Positions 53,038-62,916 of a stretch of 64,000 bases of DNA are shown here, one piece after another. The notes under the pieces were generated by a model. It searched no databases. It saw nothing but the letters and a program-made list of their open reading frames with translations, and was not told the DNA's origin. The translations under genes and the position numbers were made by a program. The DNA is from Brachyspira innocens ATCC 29796 (GTDB lineage Bacteria; Spirochaetota; Brachyspiria; Brachyspirales; Brachyspiraceae). The stretch lies in the NCBI RefSeq assembly GCF_000384655.1, contig NZ_ARQI01000120.1:16260-80259 (forward strand). The letters are read 5' to 3'. How positions within the stretch are numbered: position 1 is the stretch's first letter; each line of letters opens with the position of its first letter.

Positions 53038-54705
53038 ATGAATGCTTTCATTCTTCTATTGTTAGGTATGGTCATATTTTTTGTAGCCTACATAACTTAC
53101 GGCTCATACTTAGCAAAAAAATGGGGAATAGACCCTGGTAAAAAAACACCTGCTCATACTCTTAATGACGGTAAAGACTATGTACCAACAGATGCTAAAG
53201 TATTGTTGGGACACCACTTCTCATCAATAGCTGGAGCTGGTCCTATTACAGGTCCTATTATCGCCACTATGTTCGGCTGGCTTCCTGTGTATTTGTGGAT
53301 TATATTCGGATGTGTATTTTTCGGCGGCGTACATGATTATGGTTCATTGGTTGCTTCTTTAAGACATGAAGGTAAATCTATTGGAGAAGTTATAAGACAT
53401 AATGTAAGCCAAAAAGGTAAAATAATGTTTACTCTTTATGCATTTATTACTATTTGTTTGGTAGTAGCTGCTTTCTTAGACATTACTGCTGGTACTTTTG
53501 CTGTAAACGTTGATAATGCCAGAGAATCTGCTGCTGCTGGTACTGCTAGTATGCTTTTCATTGTTTTGGCTTTATTATTCGGATTTTTAGTATATAGAAG
53601 AGGTGCAGGCGTTGCTGTTTCTACAATCATTGGTGTTGTATTATTAGCTTCTATTATTTTCATTTCTGATAAGTTTCCATTTTTGGCTTTAGAAAAAATA
53701 CACTGGCGGATAATATTAGTTATTTACATAATATTAGCTTCTTTAATGCCTGTATGGATATTATTACAGCCTAGAGACTATTTATCATCATTCCTGCTTT
53801 ATGCTATGGTAGTTGGCGGTGTTGTTGGTTTGGTAATAATGAGACCTGATATACAAACTCCGGCTTTCACTAGCTTTATGCCTAGCGAAGGCAACTACTT
53901 ATTCCCTATACTTTTCATTACTGTTGCTTGTGGTGCTATATCTGGCTTCCATGCTCTTGTAAGTTCTGGTACTAGTGCTAAACAGCTTAACAGTGAAAAA
54001 GATGCAAAATTAGTAGGATACGGTGCTATGCTTATTGAAGGTATAGTTGCTATAGTTGCTTTAATGAGTGTTTCTGCTGTTCCTGGTAATGGCGAAGGTA
54101 CTCCTGCTGCTAGATTTGCTACAGGTGTTGCTACTTTCATGACTTCTTTCGGAGTTCCGCTAAGTATGGGTAAAACTTTCGTTACTTTGGCATTTGCTTC
54201 TTTTGCTTTAACTTCATTAGACAGTGCTACTCGTATAGGAAGATACTTAATACAGGAATTAGGCGAATACACTTCTGCTGACGGAAGAGTACATAAAACT
54301 ATACTTACAAATCCTTATGTAGCTACTGGTATTACAGTACTATTCTCTTTAGGATTTACTCTTTATGGTTATGCTAGAATTTGGCCTATATTCGGAAGTG
54401 CTAACCAATTATTAGCTGGATTGTCTTTACTTGCTGTTGCTGCTTGGATAAAAAACAGACAAAAAAGAAATTCTTGGGAAAATATTATCCCTCTAACATT
54501 CATGTTTGCTGTTACTCTTTCAGCTTTATGTTTGGTAGTATATACTAATGTTATGAAAGCTAGTTTTGACGGTTATGTATTAGCTGCTATAGCTGCTGTT
54601 ATGATAATATTAGCAGTTGTTGAATTATTCATTACAGGTCAATGGGCACGCGGATTATCTAAAGAAGCTGCTTCTAACCCTAATGATCCTATTAAAAACA
54701 AATAA
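53038..54705 (+). CDS. cstA: CstA-type carbon starvation transporter (peptide/pyruvate)
   Basis: 555 residues with about fifteen transmembrane helices. The core motif GHHFSSIAGAGPITGPIIAT and GGVHDYGSLVASLRHEGKSI, followed later by SGFHALVSSGTSAKQL and GRYLIQELGEY, are those of the CstA/BtsT family, inner-membrane transporters of peptides or pyruvate induced by starvation. It is shorter than the 700-residue E. coli protein, like the compact forms of anaerobes, and lacks the long C-terminal extension. It follows a 174-residue hypothetical gene; a strong terminator closes the unit. Confidence 0.93.
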   Translation: MNAFILLLLGMVIFFVAYITYGSYLAKKWGIDPGKKTPAHTLNDGKDYVPTDAKVLLGHHFSSIAGAGPITGPIIATMFGWLPVYLWIIFGCVFFGGVHDYGSLVASLRHEGKSIGEVIRHNVSQKGKIMFTLYAFITICLVVAAFLDITAGTFAVNVDNARESAAAGTASMLFIVLALLFGFLVYRRGAGVAVSTIIGVVLLASIIFISDKFPFLALEKIHWRIILVIYIILASLMPVWILLQPRDYLSSFLLYAMVVGGVVGLVIMRPDIQTPAFTSFMPSEGNYLFPILFITVACGAISGFHALVSSGTSAKQLNSEKDAKLVGYGAMLIEGIVAIVALMSVSAVPGNGEGTPAARFATGVATFMTSFGVPLSMGKTFVTLAFASFALTSLDSATRIGRYLIQELGEYTSADGRVHKTILTNPYVATGITVLFSLGFTLYGYARIWPIFGSANQLLAGLSLLAVAAWIKNRQKRNSWENIIPLTFMFAVTLSALCLVVYTNVMKASFDGYVLAAIAAVMIILAVVELFITGQWARGLSKEAASNPNDPIKNK

Positions 54706-54732
54706 TTTTTAATAATATTAAATAATTTTCTC

Positions 54733-54768
54733 CCCCTTTCATAATATATTTATGGAAGGGGTTTTTTT
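54733..54768 (+). terminator. rho-independent terminator after cstA
   Basis: CCCCTTTCATAA pairs with TTATGGAAGGGG over 12 bp (one G-T pair) around a 5-nt loop, followed by seven T residues. Confidence 0.9.
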
Positions 54769-54805
54769 AGTCTAATTAAAATTTTATCTTTGTCGATATT
54801 AATAT

Positions 54806-55270
54806 ATGTATTATATTCTAAATAAAGGTGAAATATTTTCTAATATTATGTCTAGTAAAAAATTTAAACTTAAAGAAGAAAAAGCAATATTTGCTGATAT
54901 TAGGTCTGCTATATCAATAGCAATATTTGACAGTGAAATTAGTAATTATGACGGCAGCGTTGATACTGATGTAAGACGTGCTGTTATGTATAATAAAATA
55001 GTATTTGAAAATTTAGTGAAACGCTTATTTTCATATCAGGCAAGCAGAGAAGACAAAAAGGATAAATTAAAAGAACTCTCACTTATAAAAATGATAAAAA
55101 ATGATACTTTATCATTATCAAAGGAAAGACTATACTATATAGAAAATCCAGATGAAAAGACCTTTGAGTTTTTAAATGATGTCTTGGATAAGAATAAAAA
55201 GGTGAGGGGATATAGTGAGTATATACTTTACTCCCTATTTAATCATTATTTTGACTATATAAAAAATTGA
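54806..55270 (+). CDS. hypothetical 154-residue protein upstream of the TPR repeat protein
   Basis: A soluble helical protein, Lys- and Asp-rich, with no recognised domain: EEKAIFADIRSAISIAIFD, DTDVRRAVMYNKIVFENLV, then EYILYSLFNHYFDYIKN at the end. The start is uncertain. The ATG used here has no ribosome-binding site; an in-frame ATG 42 nt later (MSSKKFKLKEEK) follows AAAGGTGAAA but at too great a distance. It lies 48 bp before the large TPR protein gene on the same strand and may form an operon with it. Confidence 0.6.
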   Translation: MYYILNKGEIFSNIMSSKKFKLKEEKAIFADIRSAISIAIFDSEISNYDGSVDTDVRRAVMYNKIVFENLVKRLFSYQASREDKKDKLKELSLIKMIKNDTLSLSKERLYYIENPDEKTFEFLNDVLDKNKKVRGYSEYILYSLFNHYFDYIKN

Positions 55271-55318
55271 TAGTTTTAAATATTATCCTTTAAAATAAAT
55301 AAAGAGGATTATATTATT

Positions 55319-58171
55319 ATGAAAAAACTTCTTATAATATTTAGTATTTTTATATCATTATCATCATTGTTTGCACAGAATGCTGCTCCTAATGATGAAA
55401 GAAATATAGATAGAGAATTTTATAATGCTGAAAAACTTTTCTTCCAAAAAAAATATAATTTTGCAAGAGAGGCTTTTCTTTTATATTTGAAAAGAAGACC
55501 ATTATCTACAAATGATATGCTTTACTACTATATAGGAGCTTGTTATTTTCAGGATAAACAATATCAAAATGCAATAGATTATTATAAATTAGCATTTGAT
55601 ATAAATGATTCTTATTCATACTGCAACAATATAGCAAACTCTTACTATCAGTTAAAAAATTATGAAGATGCTCTTCTTTGGTATAACAGATCCATTGAGC
55701 GTCTTTATTCTCCATACACTACTAAATTAAATTATGAAGTTTTAACAAATTCTATAGTTTCTCAAAATGTTGTAACTAATACAGTATTTATTTTTAATGT
55801 TGATGAAGTGTCTTCAGGCGATTCAATAACAAATTTATCATTAACTAATGAACTATCAACTAATACATATTTGACTACAGAATCTCCTACTAATGATATG
55901 ACTTTAGTATCAACTAATTCATCAGCTGAAAACATTATATCTACTAATACTGCATCAACTAACACAATGTCCACAAACTATATATCAGATGCAATAAACA
56001 ATCTTAATCAGGCAAATGAAAATATAAAAAATACTATAGATAATACATTTACAAAATTGCCTTTGTTTACAAATGTTGTTATTACAAATACATACACAAA
56101 TGATTATGAGTTTACTAATACAACAGTAATATTTGAAGCAAATACCAATTTCAGTATTGAAGTTGTAGATCCTTTATCATCTTCAACTTCTCTTCCTCCA
56201 GACAGTGTTACTAATGAGGCAGGTGATTCAAATACTGTTACTTTAAATACAAACTCTACTGTTACAGGCTCTACATATGTTATAACAGAAGAAAATCCAT
56301 ACACTGTAACAAATATAGTTGTAATGACTAATGTTATGGATACAAATGGTAATATGATAGAGATAAAAACTAATGTAGCATCTGTTGATGAATATAACAG
56401 CTGGGCTTTGTACTACAGTGCATATCTTAATATGGGGCATACTTTCCTAGCACTTGGAGAGATAACCAATGCTGCTATTTCATATGAGATATTTTTAACT
56501 AATGTAGGAAATGACTATTATCAAAAAGAATCATTAGAAAGAGTTATAGCATTGATAAGAAGCAATGATACATCTATACGATTTATGCCTTTTACAAATA
56601 ATTATAGGGTAAATACAAATAATGACGGAAGTATCACTACAGAAAGTATATCTCCAAATTTTGATTATGAAAGAGAGACAATATATCCTAATGGTGTTAG
56701 AATAATTTATGAAAATGGAAAAATAGAAAGAACAAAAATGTATTCAAATAATTATGAAGTCTCTGATATAATTTATCCATACGGAAAAAGAGAAATAGAG
56801 ACAGTTTTTGAAAACGGCGATAAAAGAATAGAAACTTATATGATAGATAATTCTAAATCTATTAATACAAAAACTTCATCAGGCGATACTTATGAATACA
56901 CTTTATATCCAGACGGTTCTTTTATAAATAGAAAAACTTTAGACAGTAATAAAGCATTTGTAGTAGAGAGATCTGACGGTTCTATTACTACAAACTATAA
57001 AGATGATAATGGAGCATTTTTCTATACCAGAAGTTTGGACGGAACGGAAGTAAAAAGAACTGAAGATAATTCTGGAAATATAGTAACAGAAACAAAACGC
57101 ATTGACGGAGCTTTAATAGTAAAAACAGAAAATCCAGATGGAAGTTATGTTGTAGTGGCCAATTATATAGACGGAAGTATAGGAACTACAACTGTAGATA
57201 CTAATGGAACAAGCAGTTTAAAAGTAGTTTATCCAGACGGAAGAGTAGAAGAGAGAAACTCATCTGGAGCGGGAGCAGGTACATTCTCATATAATGTTAA
57301 AGCTGATGACGGAAGTGTTATTACAAAAACATATAATGATGACGGATCTTTTACTGTTGTAACTAAAAAAGTTGATGGCACTGTTATAACTGATACGGTA
57401 TCTGATGACACTATAAGCGAAATAAAAATGCCAGACGGTACGACTATAAAAAGAATAATAAGACAGGACGGTTCAAGAGAAACTACAACTCTTAATAGAG
57501 ATTCCAGCACTGTAACTGAAGTTGTATCAGCAGATTCAAGCAGTATTACAACTACAGTAAAACCAGACGGCTCTATTACAATAACTACAAGAGACACTGC
57601 AGGCAATACAGAAACTACTACAACAGAAGCCGATGGAAGCACTTCTACATCAAGAACTTATATTGACGGAAGAAGTTCTTTAAATGAAGTAAGAGCTGAT
57701 GGTGTTACTATAGATATGGAAAATGACGGCAGAAATAAAACAACTACAGCAAGGGATTCTGAAGGATATGTTCTTGAAATGAAGCAGTATAGAAATGAAG
57801 ATCCTGAAATAACATTGCTTGATGCTTTGGGAGAAACTGTTGATATTGAAACTGCCAAAATGGTTATAAGAAGAATGGATTTAAGTATCAAGGCAGAAGA
57901 TATTGATAATCTTAAATTGCCTCCTAAAGAAGAGCCAGCAGCAGATGAAATGGTTACAAGCCCTACAGATGATACAGATGAAACTACTACAGATGAGACA
58001 ACTGCATCTGATGATACTACCACAGATGGAACAATAACAGGAGAAGAAACAACCACTGTTGATGAGACGACCGCAGAAGACACTGCAGCAAATGAAAATC
58101 AATCTGATACTGTTTCAGAAGATACAACGGCTAATGATACCGCAGAAAATAATACAGATGCTGTAAATTAA
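55319..58171 (+). CDS. large secreted TPR protein with G-box-like repeats and an acidic Thr-rich tail
   Basis: 950 residues. After a signal peptide (about 1-20, cleavage near FAQ-NA), residues 28-135 are TPR repeats (FYNAEKLFFQKKYNFAREAF, YYIGACYFQDKQYQNAIDYY, NNIANSYYQLKNYEDALLWY). A Thr/Asn-rich linker (140-350) leads to another TPR-like pair (355-415). Residues about 452-825 hold many short units built on Y-P-D-G / x-D-G-S, e.g. IYPNGVRIIYENGKIERTK, DIIYPYGKREIETVFENG, TLYPDGSFINRK, VVYPDGRVEER, VKPDGSITITT, closely like the G-box (Tcp10_C) single-sheet repeats of centriolar CPAP. The last 80 residues are acidic, Thr/Glu/Asp-rich and disordered. It must lie outside the cytoplasm; function unknown. 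Confidence 0.8.
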   Translation: MKKLLIIFSIFISLSSLFAQNAAPNDERNIDREFYNAEKLFFQKKYNFAREAFLLYLKRRPLSTNDMLYYYIGACYFQDKQYQNAIDYYKLAFDINDSYSYCNNIANSYYQLKNYEDALLWYNRSIERLYSPYTTKLNYEVLTNSIVSQNVVTNTVFIFNVDEVSSGDSITNLSLTNELSTNTYLTTESPTNDMTLVSTNSSAENIISTNTASTNTMSTNYISDAINNLNQANENIKNTIDNTFTKLPLFTNVVITNTYTNDYEFTNTTVIFEANTNFSIEVVDPLSSSTSLPPDSVTNEAGDSNTVTLNTNSTVTGSTYVITEENPYTVTNIVVMTNVMDTNGNMIEIKTNVASVDEYNSWALYYSAYLNMGHTFLALGEITNAAISYEIFLTNVGNDYYQKESLERVIALIRSNDTSIRFMPFTNNYRVNTNNDGSITTESISPNFDYERETIYPNGVRIIYENGKIERTKMYSNNYEVSDIIYPYGKREIETVFENGDKRIETYMIDNSKSINTKTSSGDTYEYTLYPDGSFINRKTLDSNKAFVVERSDGSITTNYKDDNGAFFYTRSLDGTEVKRTEDNSGNIVTETKRIDGALIVKTENPDGSYVVVANYIDGSIGTTTVDTNGTSSLKVVYPDGRVEERNSSGAGAGTFSYNVKADDGSVITKTYNDDGSFTVVTKKVDGTVITDTVSDDTISEIKMPDGTTIKRIIRQDGSRETTTLNRDSSTVTEVVSADSSSITTTVKPDGSITITTRDTAGNTETTTTEADGSTSTSRTYIDGRSSLNEVRADGVTIDMENDGRNKTTTARDSEGYVLEMKQYRNEDPEITLLDALGETVDIETAKMVIRRMDLSIKAEDIDNLKLPPKEEPAADEMVTSPTDDTDETTTDETTASDDTTTDGTITGEETTTVDETTAEDTAANENQSDTVSEDTTANDTAENNTDAVN

Positions 58172-58216
58172 ATAACAGTAAAAACTATATACCACTTTAA
58201 AACATAAATTCTTTTT

Positions 58217-58255
58217 AAGAGCTATGATTTTTTTTCTTCATAGCTCTTTTTATTT
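58217..58255 (+). terminator. rho-independent terminator after the TPR repeat protein
   Basis: AAGAGCTATGA pairs perfectly with TCATAGCTCTT around a 10-nt loop, followed by TTTTATTT. Confidence 0.9.
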
Positions 58256-58284
58256 AAAAAAATTACATATAATGCCTTTTTCTA

Positions 58285-58937
58285 TACAATAGACTTGTTT
58301 AACTGCATCAGTTGAAAAAATAAAATTCTACAGGTATATACTGTAACAATTTTATTTTGTCAATTGATGCATATTATATAGAATTATTAACTTTTTTGCC
58401 GCACAAAAAAGTTGCGAAAAACGCAATTGATAGAACTTTATACTTTAAAGATACGTATTAAATGTGTGATAATACCCGAAATTTTGGCTACACCTAAAGG
58501 TGGACTTCGTCAAATGCAGTCTTTTTGGTTCTTTGTGTCAACAAAAGAACTGGGGTATGGGGCAAAGCCCCAGATATCAAAACAAAAATATAACTTTACT
58601 TTTGACAAATTATATTTGTTTAGGTATATACTAAAAATTTTTAAGTTTGTCAATTTTTTTATTCAACTTTTTCCCGCCGCAAAAAGTTGCAAAAAGTGCA
58701 AGTACAAAAACAATACTAAATAGTACTAATTATGTTATATATGTATAATAAATTAATTAAATTTAGCCTTAAATATAGGCTTTTTGCTTCTCACCGCAGA
58801 CGGGCTGTGGCATACCGAAGGTGGACAGACGTAAAAAAAGAAGTGGGTGTACGGGGTAAAGCCCTGCAAATATTTTAAATTTTAAAAATTAATTTTTGAC
58901 AAATTATAGTTGTTTAGGTATATATAAACAATTTGTT
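58285..58937. repeat. dispersed repeat family, two adjacent long copies (C and D)
   Basis: About 650 bp of non-coding repeat DNA. Copy C (to about 58620) starts with AATAGACTTGTT, has an altered core AGGTATATACTGTAACAATT, TTGCCGCACAAAAAAGTTGC, GGTGGACTTCGTCAAA and a foldable GTTCTTTGTGTCAACAAAAG-AAC followed by TGGGGCAAAGCCCCA. Copy D (from about 58621) has the standard core, ACTTTTTCCCGCCGCAAAAA, AATACTAAATAGTACTAATT, AAATTTAGCCTTAAATATAG-GCTTT and ends TTGTTTAGGTATATA. Copy D matches the 27.9-28.1 kb copy in block order over about 150 bp. A 103-codon frame across the copies has no ribosome-binding site and is not called. Confidence 0.82.
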
Positions 58938-59010
58938 ATAGAATATTAAACAAGCATTATAAATTTATTTAAACTTATCGCTAATAATTATTAAATACAT
59001 TTACAGTTAA

Positions 59011-59334
59011 TTAAATAAAAACCAAAAGCAAATTTGAAATGCCGCTTTCTGAAATGCCTATCATGGAATGTACAGAATGCGGTCTTACCCTTATAATATC
59101 GCCTTCTTCTAAATCCACAATTTCTTCTTCAACTATATATCTTACTTTACCGCTTAATACTATTACCATTTCTTCAGAAGGGTGTTCATGATATGGTATA
59201 AGCTGATTAGATTTTTGGGCTATTGCATAAACTGTGTAGCCTTTATCCGATAAGGTTTCTATTAATCTTTCATCGTCCTTTACACAGTCAAATTCTCTTT
59301 CAGTTGTTGATTTGTAATAGTATTGTTCAGTCAT
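59011..59334 (-). CDS. small cupin-domain protein
   Basis: 107 residues forming one cupin barrel. Motif 1 is PYHEHPSEEMVIVLSGKVRY (metal-binding His-x-His...Glu), motif 2 is LEEGDIIRVRPHSVHSM (Gly-Asp...Pro-x-x-x-His). Such proteins bind a metal and small ligand; roles range from sugar isomerases to sensory proteins, and none can be chosen here. The frame also allows a start four codons earlier, but ATG at 59334 follows GAGGTG by 4 nt. It stands 90 bp upstream of mutS in direction of transcription on the reverse strand, without clear coupling. Confidence 0.85.
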   Translation of the reverse strand: MTEQYYYKSTTEREFDCVKDDERLIETLSDKGYTVYAIAQKSNQLIPYHEHPSEEMVIVLSGKVRYIVEEEIVDLEEGDIIRVRPHSVHSMIGISESGISNLLLVFI

Positions 59335-59424
59335 TGTACACCTCATTATTATAATATAATTTCGGCTTATAAATCATAAAATTGAATTTATACAAAAAAT
59401 ACATTTATATAAAAACTTGTATTT

Positions 59425-62115
59425 TTATATCATGTTCTTCCATTTATTAATTAAATTTATAGCATCAATTGGTGTAATATTATTTATATTTAATTCTTTA
59501 ATTTCTTTTTCTATTTCGCTTTCTTTTATTTTTTCTTCTATTATATTGTTAATATTATCTTTATTAGAGTTATCATAAAATGGAAGTATATCCTTTGATT
59601 TATGTGTATTTAATTCTATATTTTCAACCTGTATGCTTGCCTCTGCTTCTAACTTTTTCAATATCTCACTTGCTCTTCTTATAACCTTATTAGGAGCTCC
59701 TGCTATTTTTGCTGCATATATTCCGTAGCTTGACTCTGCTGCTCCTTCTGTAACTTTTTTCATAAATATTATTTCATCTTTATATTCTTCTACTAATACT
59801 TTATAGTTTTTAACACCTTCCAAATCTTCAAGCATAGTAAGTTCATGGTAATGCGTAGCAAATAATGTTTTAGCCTTTTTATTTTCTTCATGAACTAAAT
59901 ATTCTACTATAGCCCAAGCAATAGAAAGTCCGTCATAGGTAGAAGTTCCGCGTCCTATTTCATCCATTATAACAAGGCTTTTGTCAGTACAATGATTAAG
60001 TATGTATGCTGTTTCATTCATCTCTACCAAAAAAGTACTTTCACCTCTTGCAATATTGTCGCTTGCCCCAACACGAGTAAATATACGGTCAACTATAGAT
60101 ATCTTAGCACTTGCAGCAGGCACAAATGAGCCAATCTGAGCAAGAAGCACTATTAAAGCGGTTTGTCTTAAATATGTACTTTTACCGCTCATATTAGGTC
60201 CTGTAATTATAAGCATATGCTCATTTTTGCTGTCTAAATATGTATCGTTTGGAATGAAACTTTCTGTTTTTAGATTAACTTCTACAACTGGGTGTCTTCC
60301 TTCTTTTATATCTATTATTCCGTCATCTGTTATTATTGGCTTAACATAATTATCCTCTTTAGCAAGGCATGCAAGAGAAGAATAAACATCTATTATAGAA
60401 ATTACTCTTGCCATTTTTAATATTGAGTTCAAATATTCATTGGTTTTGTTTCTTACATCAATAAATATATCATATTCTAATGCGTAACTTTTTTCATTAG
60501 CTTCATTAATAATATTTTCATACTCCATTAATTTGCTTGTGGTGTATCTTTCGCTTCCTATTAATGTTTGTCTTTTTATAAAATCGCTTGGAACTGAAGA
60601 TACATTTGATTTTGTTACTTCTACATAATAACCTATAACATTATTGTATCTTATTTTTAGATTATTTATTCCAGTATCTAGTTTATAATTTTGTTCAAGT
60701 TCTGCTATCCAAGATCTTCCTTCTCTTCTAGCCTCATTATATTTTTTTAGCGTTTCATCATAATCATCTTTTATAATATCGCCTTCATTTATAACAACTT
60801 TTGGGTCTTCTAATATAGCACGTTCTATTAAATCAGTTATTATTTTTATATCATTAACTTCTTCAAAGTTTACATCTTCAAAATTATTCATAGCAAGTTC
60901 AGTTACAACTTCAAGAGAACTCACTAAAAATCTTTTTAATGATACTAATTCTTTTGGATTTATTCTCCCAAGTGCCAATTTTGATGCTAGTCTTTCTATA
61001 TCTCCAATATCCTGAAGCAAATCTCTTATTTTATACATAAACTTTTGATTTTTATAGAAAAACTCTACATTATCAAGTCTTTTATTTATATCATTAATAT
61101 TTAATAATGGCTCTACTATTATTCTTTTTAAGTATCTTGCTCCCATAGAAGTTTTTGTTCTGTCTATAGTGTCAAATAATGTCATTTTATTGTTATCATT
61201 TCTTATTGTTTCTAATATTTCCAAACTTGCTATTGTGGCATAGTCTAAAGTCATTGAATCTCTTCTATTATATAGTTTAATATTAGATATATGTTCAAGT
61301 GAAGTTTTTGAAAGCTCCTGAATATAAAATATAGTTGAACCTAAAAGAGATATTAAAAGAGGTTTTTCTTCTATACCAAAACTTTTTAATGACACTGTTT
61401 TAAAATGATTAGTTAAAGTTTTGTATGCATAAGAGTATTCAGCAGTATAATTTACCGTTGTACTATAAAATATATTTGAAAACTTATTTTTTATCTCTTT
61501 TATAATTATACTTTCTGAAACGGATTCTATAGTCATAATCTCTTTTGGAGAAAATCTTATAATTTCTTCTGTAAGTTCATTAATAATTTCTTTTACAGCT
61601 TCATTTTGATTTTCTAAATTAGAGTTTATTTCTGAAGCGTAAAGCTCGCCTGTAGAAATATCGCATATAGATAAAGCTGCATTTTTTTCGCTTTTTGAAA
61701 CTATTATAGAGGCTAGATAATTATTGCTTTTTGATTCTAAATATTTATTTTCTGAAATTGTACCAGGAGTTATAACCTGAGTAACCTCTCTTTTTACTAT
61801 ACCTTTTGCTGTTTTAGGGTCTTCCATCTGATCGCATATAGCAATCTTCATTCCAGATTTAACTAATTTTGACAAATAATTATCTATAGCATGATAAGGA
61901 ACTCCTGCCATAGGTACATTAGCTCTTTTGGTGAGAGTAAGTCCTAATATATCTGACACTACTTTTGCATCATCAAAAAATACTTCGTAAAAATCTCCCA
62001 TTCTAAAAAGAAGTATACTGTCACTATGTTTATCTTTTATTTCTTTGTACTGCCTCATCATAGGTGTGAGTTTTTGATTTTCTTCTTTTTCGCTTCCAAA
62101 AAATGTTTCCTGCAT
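59425..62115 (-). CDS. mutS: DNA mismatch repair protein MutS
   Basis: 896 residues, full length for MutS. The N-terminal mismatch-binding domain has the Phe-x-Glu motif at Phe42-Tyr43-Glu44 (RMGDFYEVFFDDA); the connector and lever domains follow; the ATPase has Walker A ITGPNMSGKSTYLRQ, the signature segment AARGESTFLVEMNE-like (ARGESTFLVEMNETAYIL), Walker B VIMDEIGRGTSTYDG and the ATHYHELT motif. The C-terminal 70 residues are a poorly conserved linker and tetramer tail. It recognises mispairs and recruits MutL. No mutL is adjacent. A frame-shifted copy or hypermutator lesion is not seen. Confidence 0.97.
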   Translation of the reverse strand: MQETFFGSEKEENQKLTPMMRQYKEIKDKHSDSILLFRMGDFYEVFFDDAKVVSDILGLTLTKRANVPMAGVPYHAIDNYLSKLVKSGMKIAICDQMEDPKTAKGIVKREVTQVITPGTISENKYLESKSNNYLASIIVSKSEKNAALSICDISTGELYASEINSNLENQNEAVKEIINELTEEIIRFSPKEIMTIESVSESIIIKEIKNKFSNIFYSTTVNYTAEYSYAYKTLTNHFKTVSLKSFGIEEKPLLISLLGSTIFYIQELSKTSLEHISNIKLYNRRDSMTLDYATIASLEILETIRNDNNKMTLFDTIDRTKTSMGARYLKRIIVEPLLNINDINKRLDNVEFFYKNQKFMYKIRDLLQDIGDIERLASKLALGRINPKELVSLKRFLVSSLEVVTELAMNNFEDVNFEEVNDIKIITDLIERAILEDPKVVINEGDIIKDDYDETLKKYNEARREGRSWIAELEQNYKLDTGINNLKIRYNNVIGYYVEVTKSNVSSVPSDFIKRQTLIGSERYTTSKLMEYENIINEANEKSYALEYDIFIDVRNKTNEYLNSILKMARVISIIDVYSSLACLAKEDNYVKPIITDDGIIDIKEGRHPVVEVNLKTESFIPNDTYLDSKNEHMLIITGPNMSGKSTYLRQTALIVLLAQIGSFVPAASAKISIVDRIFTRVGASDNIARGESTFLVEMNETAYILNHCTDKSLVIMDEIGRGTSTYDGLSIAWAIVEYLVHEENKKAKTLFATHYHELTMLEDLEGVKNYKVLVEEYKDEIIFMKKVTEGAAESSYGIYAAKIAGAPNKVIRRASEILKKLEAEASIQVENIELNTHKSKDILPFYDNSNKDNINNIIEEKIKESEIEKEIKELNINNITPIDAINLINKWKNMI

Positions 62116-62468
62116 ATAGCTATCCGTTTATAAATTTTAGGGTTAGTATAATATATTTTTAATCTTTAATCAAATTTGAATTTTTATTATTATAGTATAT
62201 GTTATTTTTTAATTCTTAAAACAATAAAATTTTTAAAAGTCTTAATATATATGTAAAACTTCATTATTTGCCTTTGATTAAAGTAAGTTATTTACGGTGA
62301 GGAATAGAATATTTTTATGTACAGATGCTGGTATTTCTAAAAAAGAACAATAAAAAATAAATGAAATTATGATTATATATTTTATGATGCTTTAAAATTT
62401 ATTAAAAAATATGTAAACCTATTGACATATATATATATATAATAGAAGAAATTTAATTAGGAGTAAAA
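62116..62468. other. AT-rich intergenic region with an (AT)7 tract in a promoter-like site
   Basis: Divergent region between mutS and a lipoprotein gene. TTGACA at 62422-62427 and TATAAT at 62438-62443 are separated by only 10 bp because an (AT)7 tract (62427-62440) runs between them. Only a seven-codon ORF (62331-62354) appears otherwise; no hairpin or repeat is seen. Confidence 0.5.
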
Positions 62469-62882
62469 ATGAAAAAGAATATTTTTTACGCATTTTTTAT
62501 ATTTTTAACTATTTTTATGATCTCTGCATGTTCAAATAATTCTACAGGTCCTAATGGTTCAGGAAATAATAATTCAGGCTTAGTCGGAACAACATGGATT
62601 GCTGATGGTTCTAAGGGAGAAATAAATGGAGTTAAATGGGGTGCTTTGCATTTTTTTGATAGTTCTACTGTTGGGGTAGGCTGGTGTACAGGCAGTAACA
62701 GTGCTATTAACTATGCTAAGAATAAGGATTCTAAAAATCATGCAGATGGAACCTATGATGGTAATAAAATAACTTCTCCAAAAGGATGGGCAAATGCTCC
62801 TTATCAATTAGAGGGTGATAAATTAACTATTAAATCAGGGGATTATTTTTATGGAGATTCTATATTCCATAAAGTTAATTAA
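62469..62882 (+). CDS. small lipoprotein, unknown family
   Basis: 137 residues: signal peptide with lipobox FMISAC, a Ser/Asn/Gly-rich linker (NNSTGPNGSGNNNSGL) and a domain from about residue 40 that resembles a small beta-barrel or lipocalin-like fold (VGTTWIADGSKGEINGVKWG, LHFFDSSTVGVGWCTGSN, PYQLEGDKLTIKSGDYFYG). Two more proteins with the same plan (short lipoproteins with GTWK-type starts) lie downstream on the other strand. The ribosome-binding site is AGGAG 5 nt from the ATG. It may be a surface antigen; no function is known. Confidence 0.75.
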   Translation: MKKNIFYAFFIFLTIFMISACSNNSTGPNGSGNNNSGLVGTTWIADGSKGEINGVKWGALHFFDSSTVGVGWCTGSNSAINYAKNKDSKNHADGTYDGNKITSPKGWANAPYQLEGDKLTIKSGDYFYGDSIFHKVN

Positions 62883-62916
62883 AAATAGTTTATTTTTATA
62901 ATTAAATAAAATAATA

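Noticed and set aside
57229..58083. Long Val/Ser-rich antisense frames opposite the TPR protein
   Set aside because: They mirror the Thr/Asp/Gly codon repeats of the real gene and have no start signals.
58412..58723. 103-codon open frame across repeat copies C and D
   Set aside because: No ribosome-binding site, amino acids follow repeat blocks (low complexity, Phe/Lys-rich), and the same blocks are frame-broken in the copy at 27.9 kb.
62331..62354. Seven-codon ORF (MYRCWYF) after GAGGAAT as a leader peptide
   Set aside because: No attenuator hairpin follows and spacing to the ribosome-binding site is long; chance.
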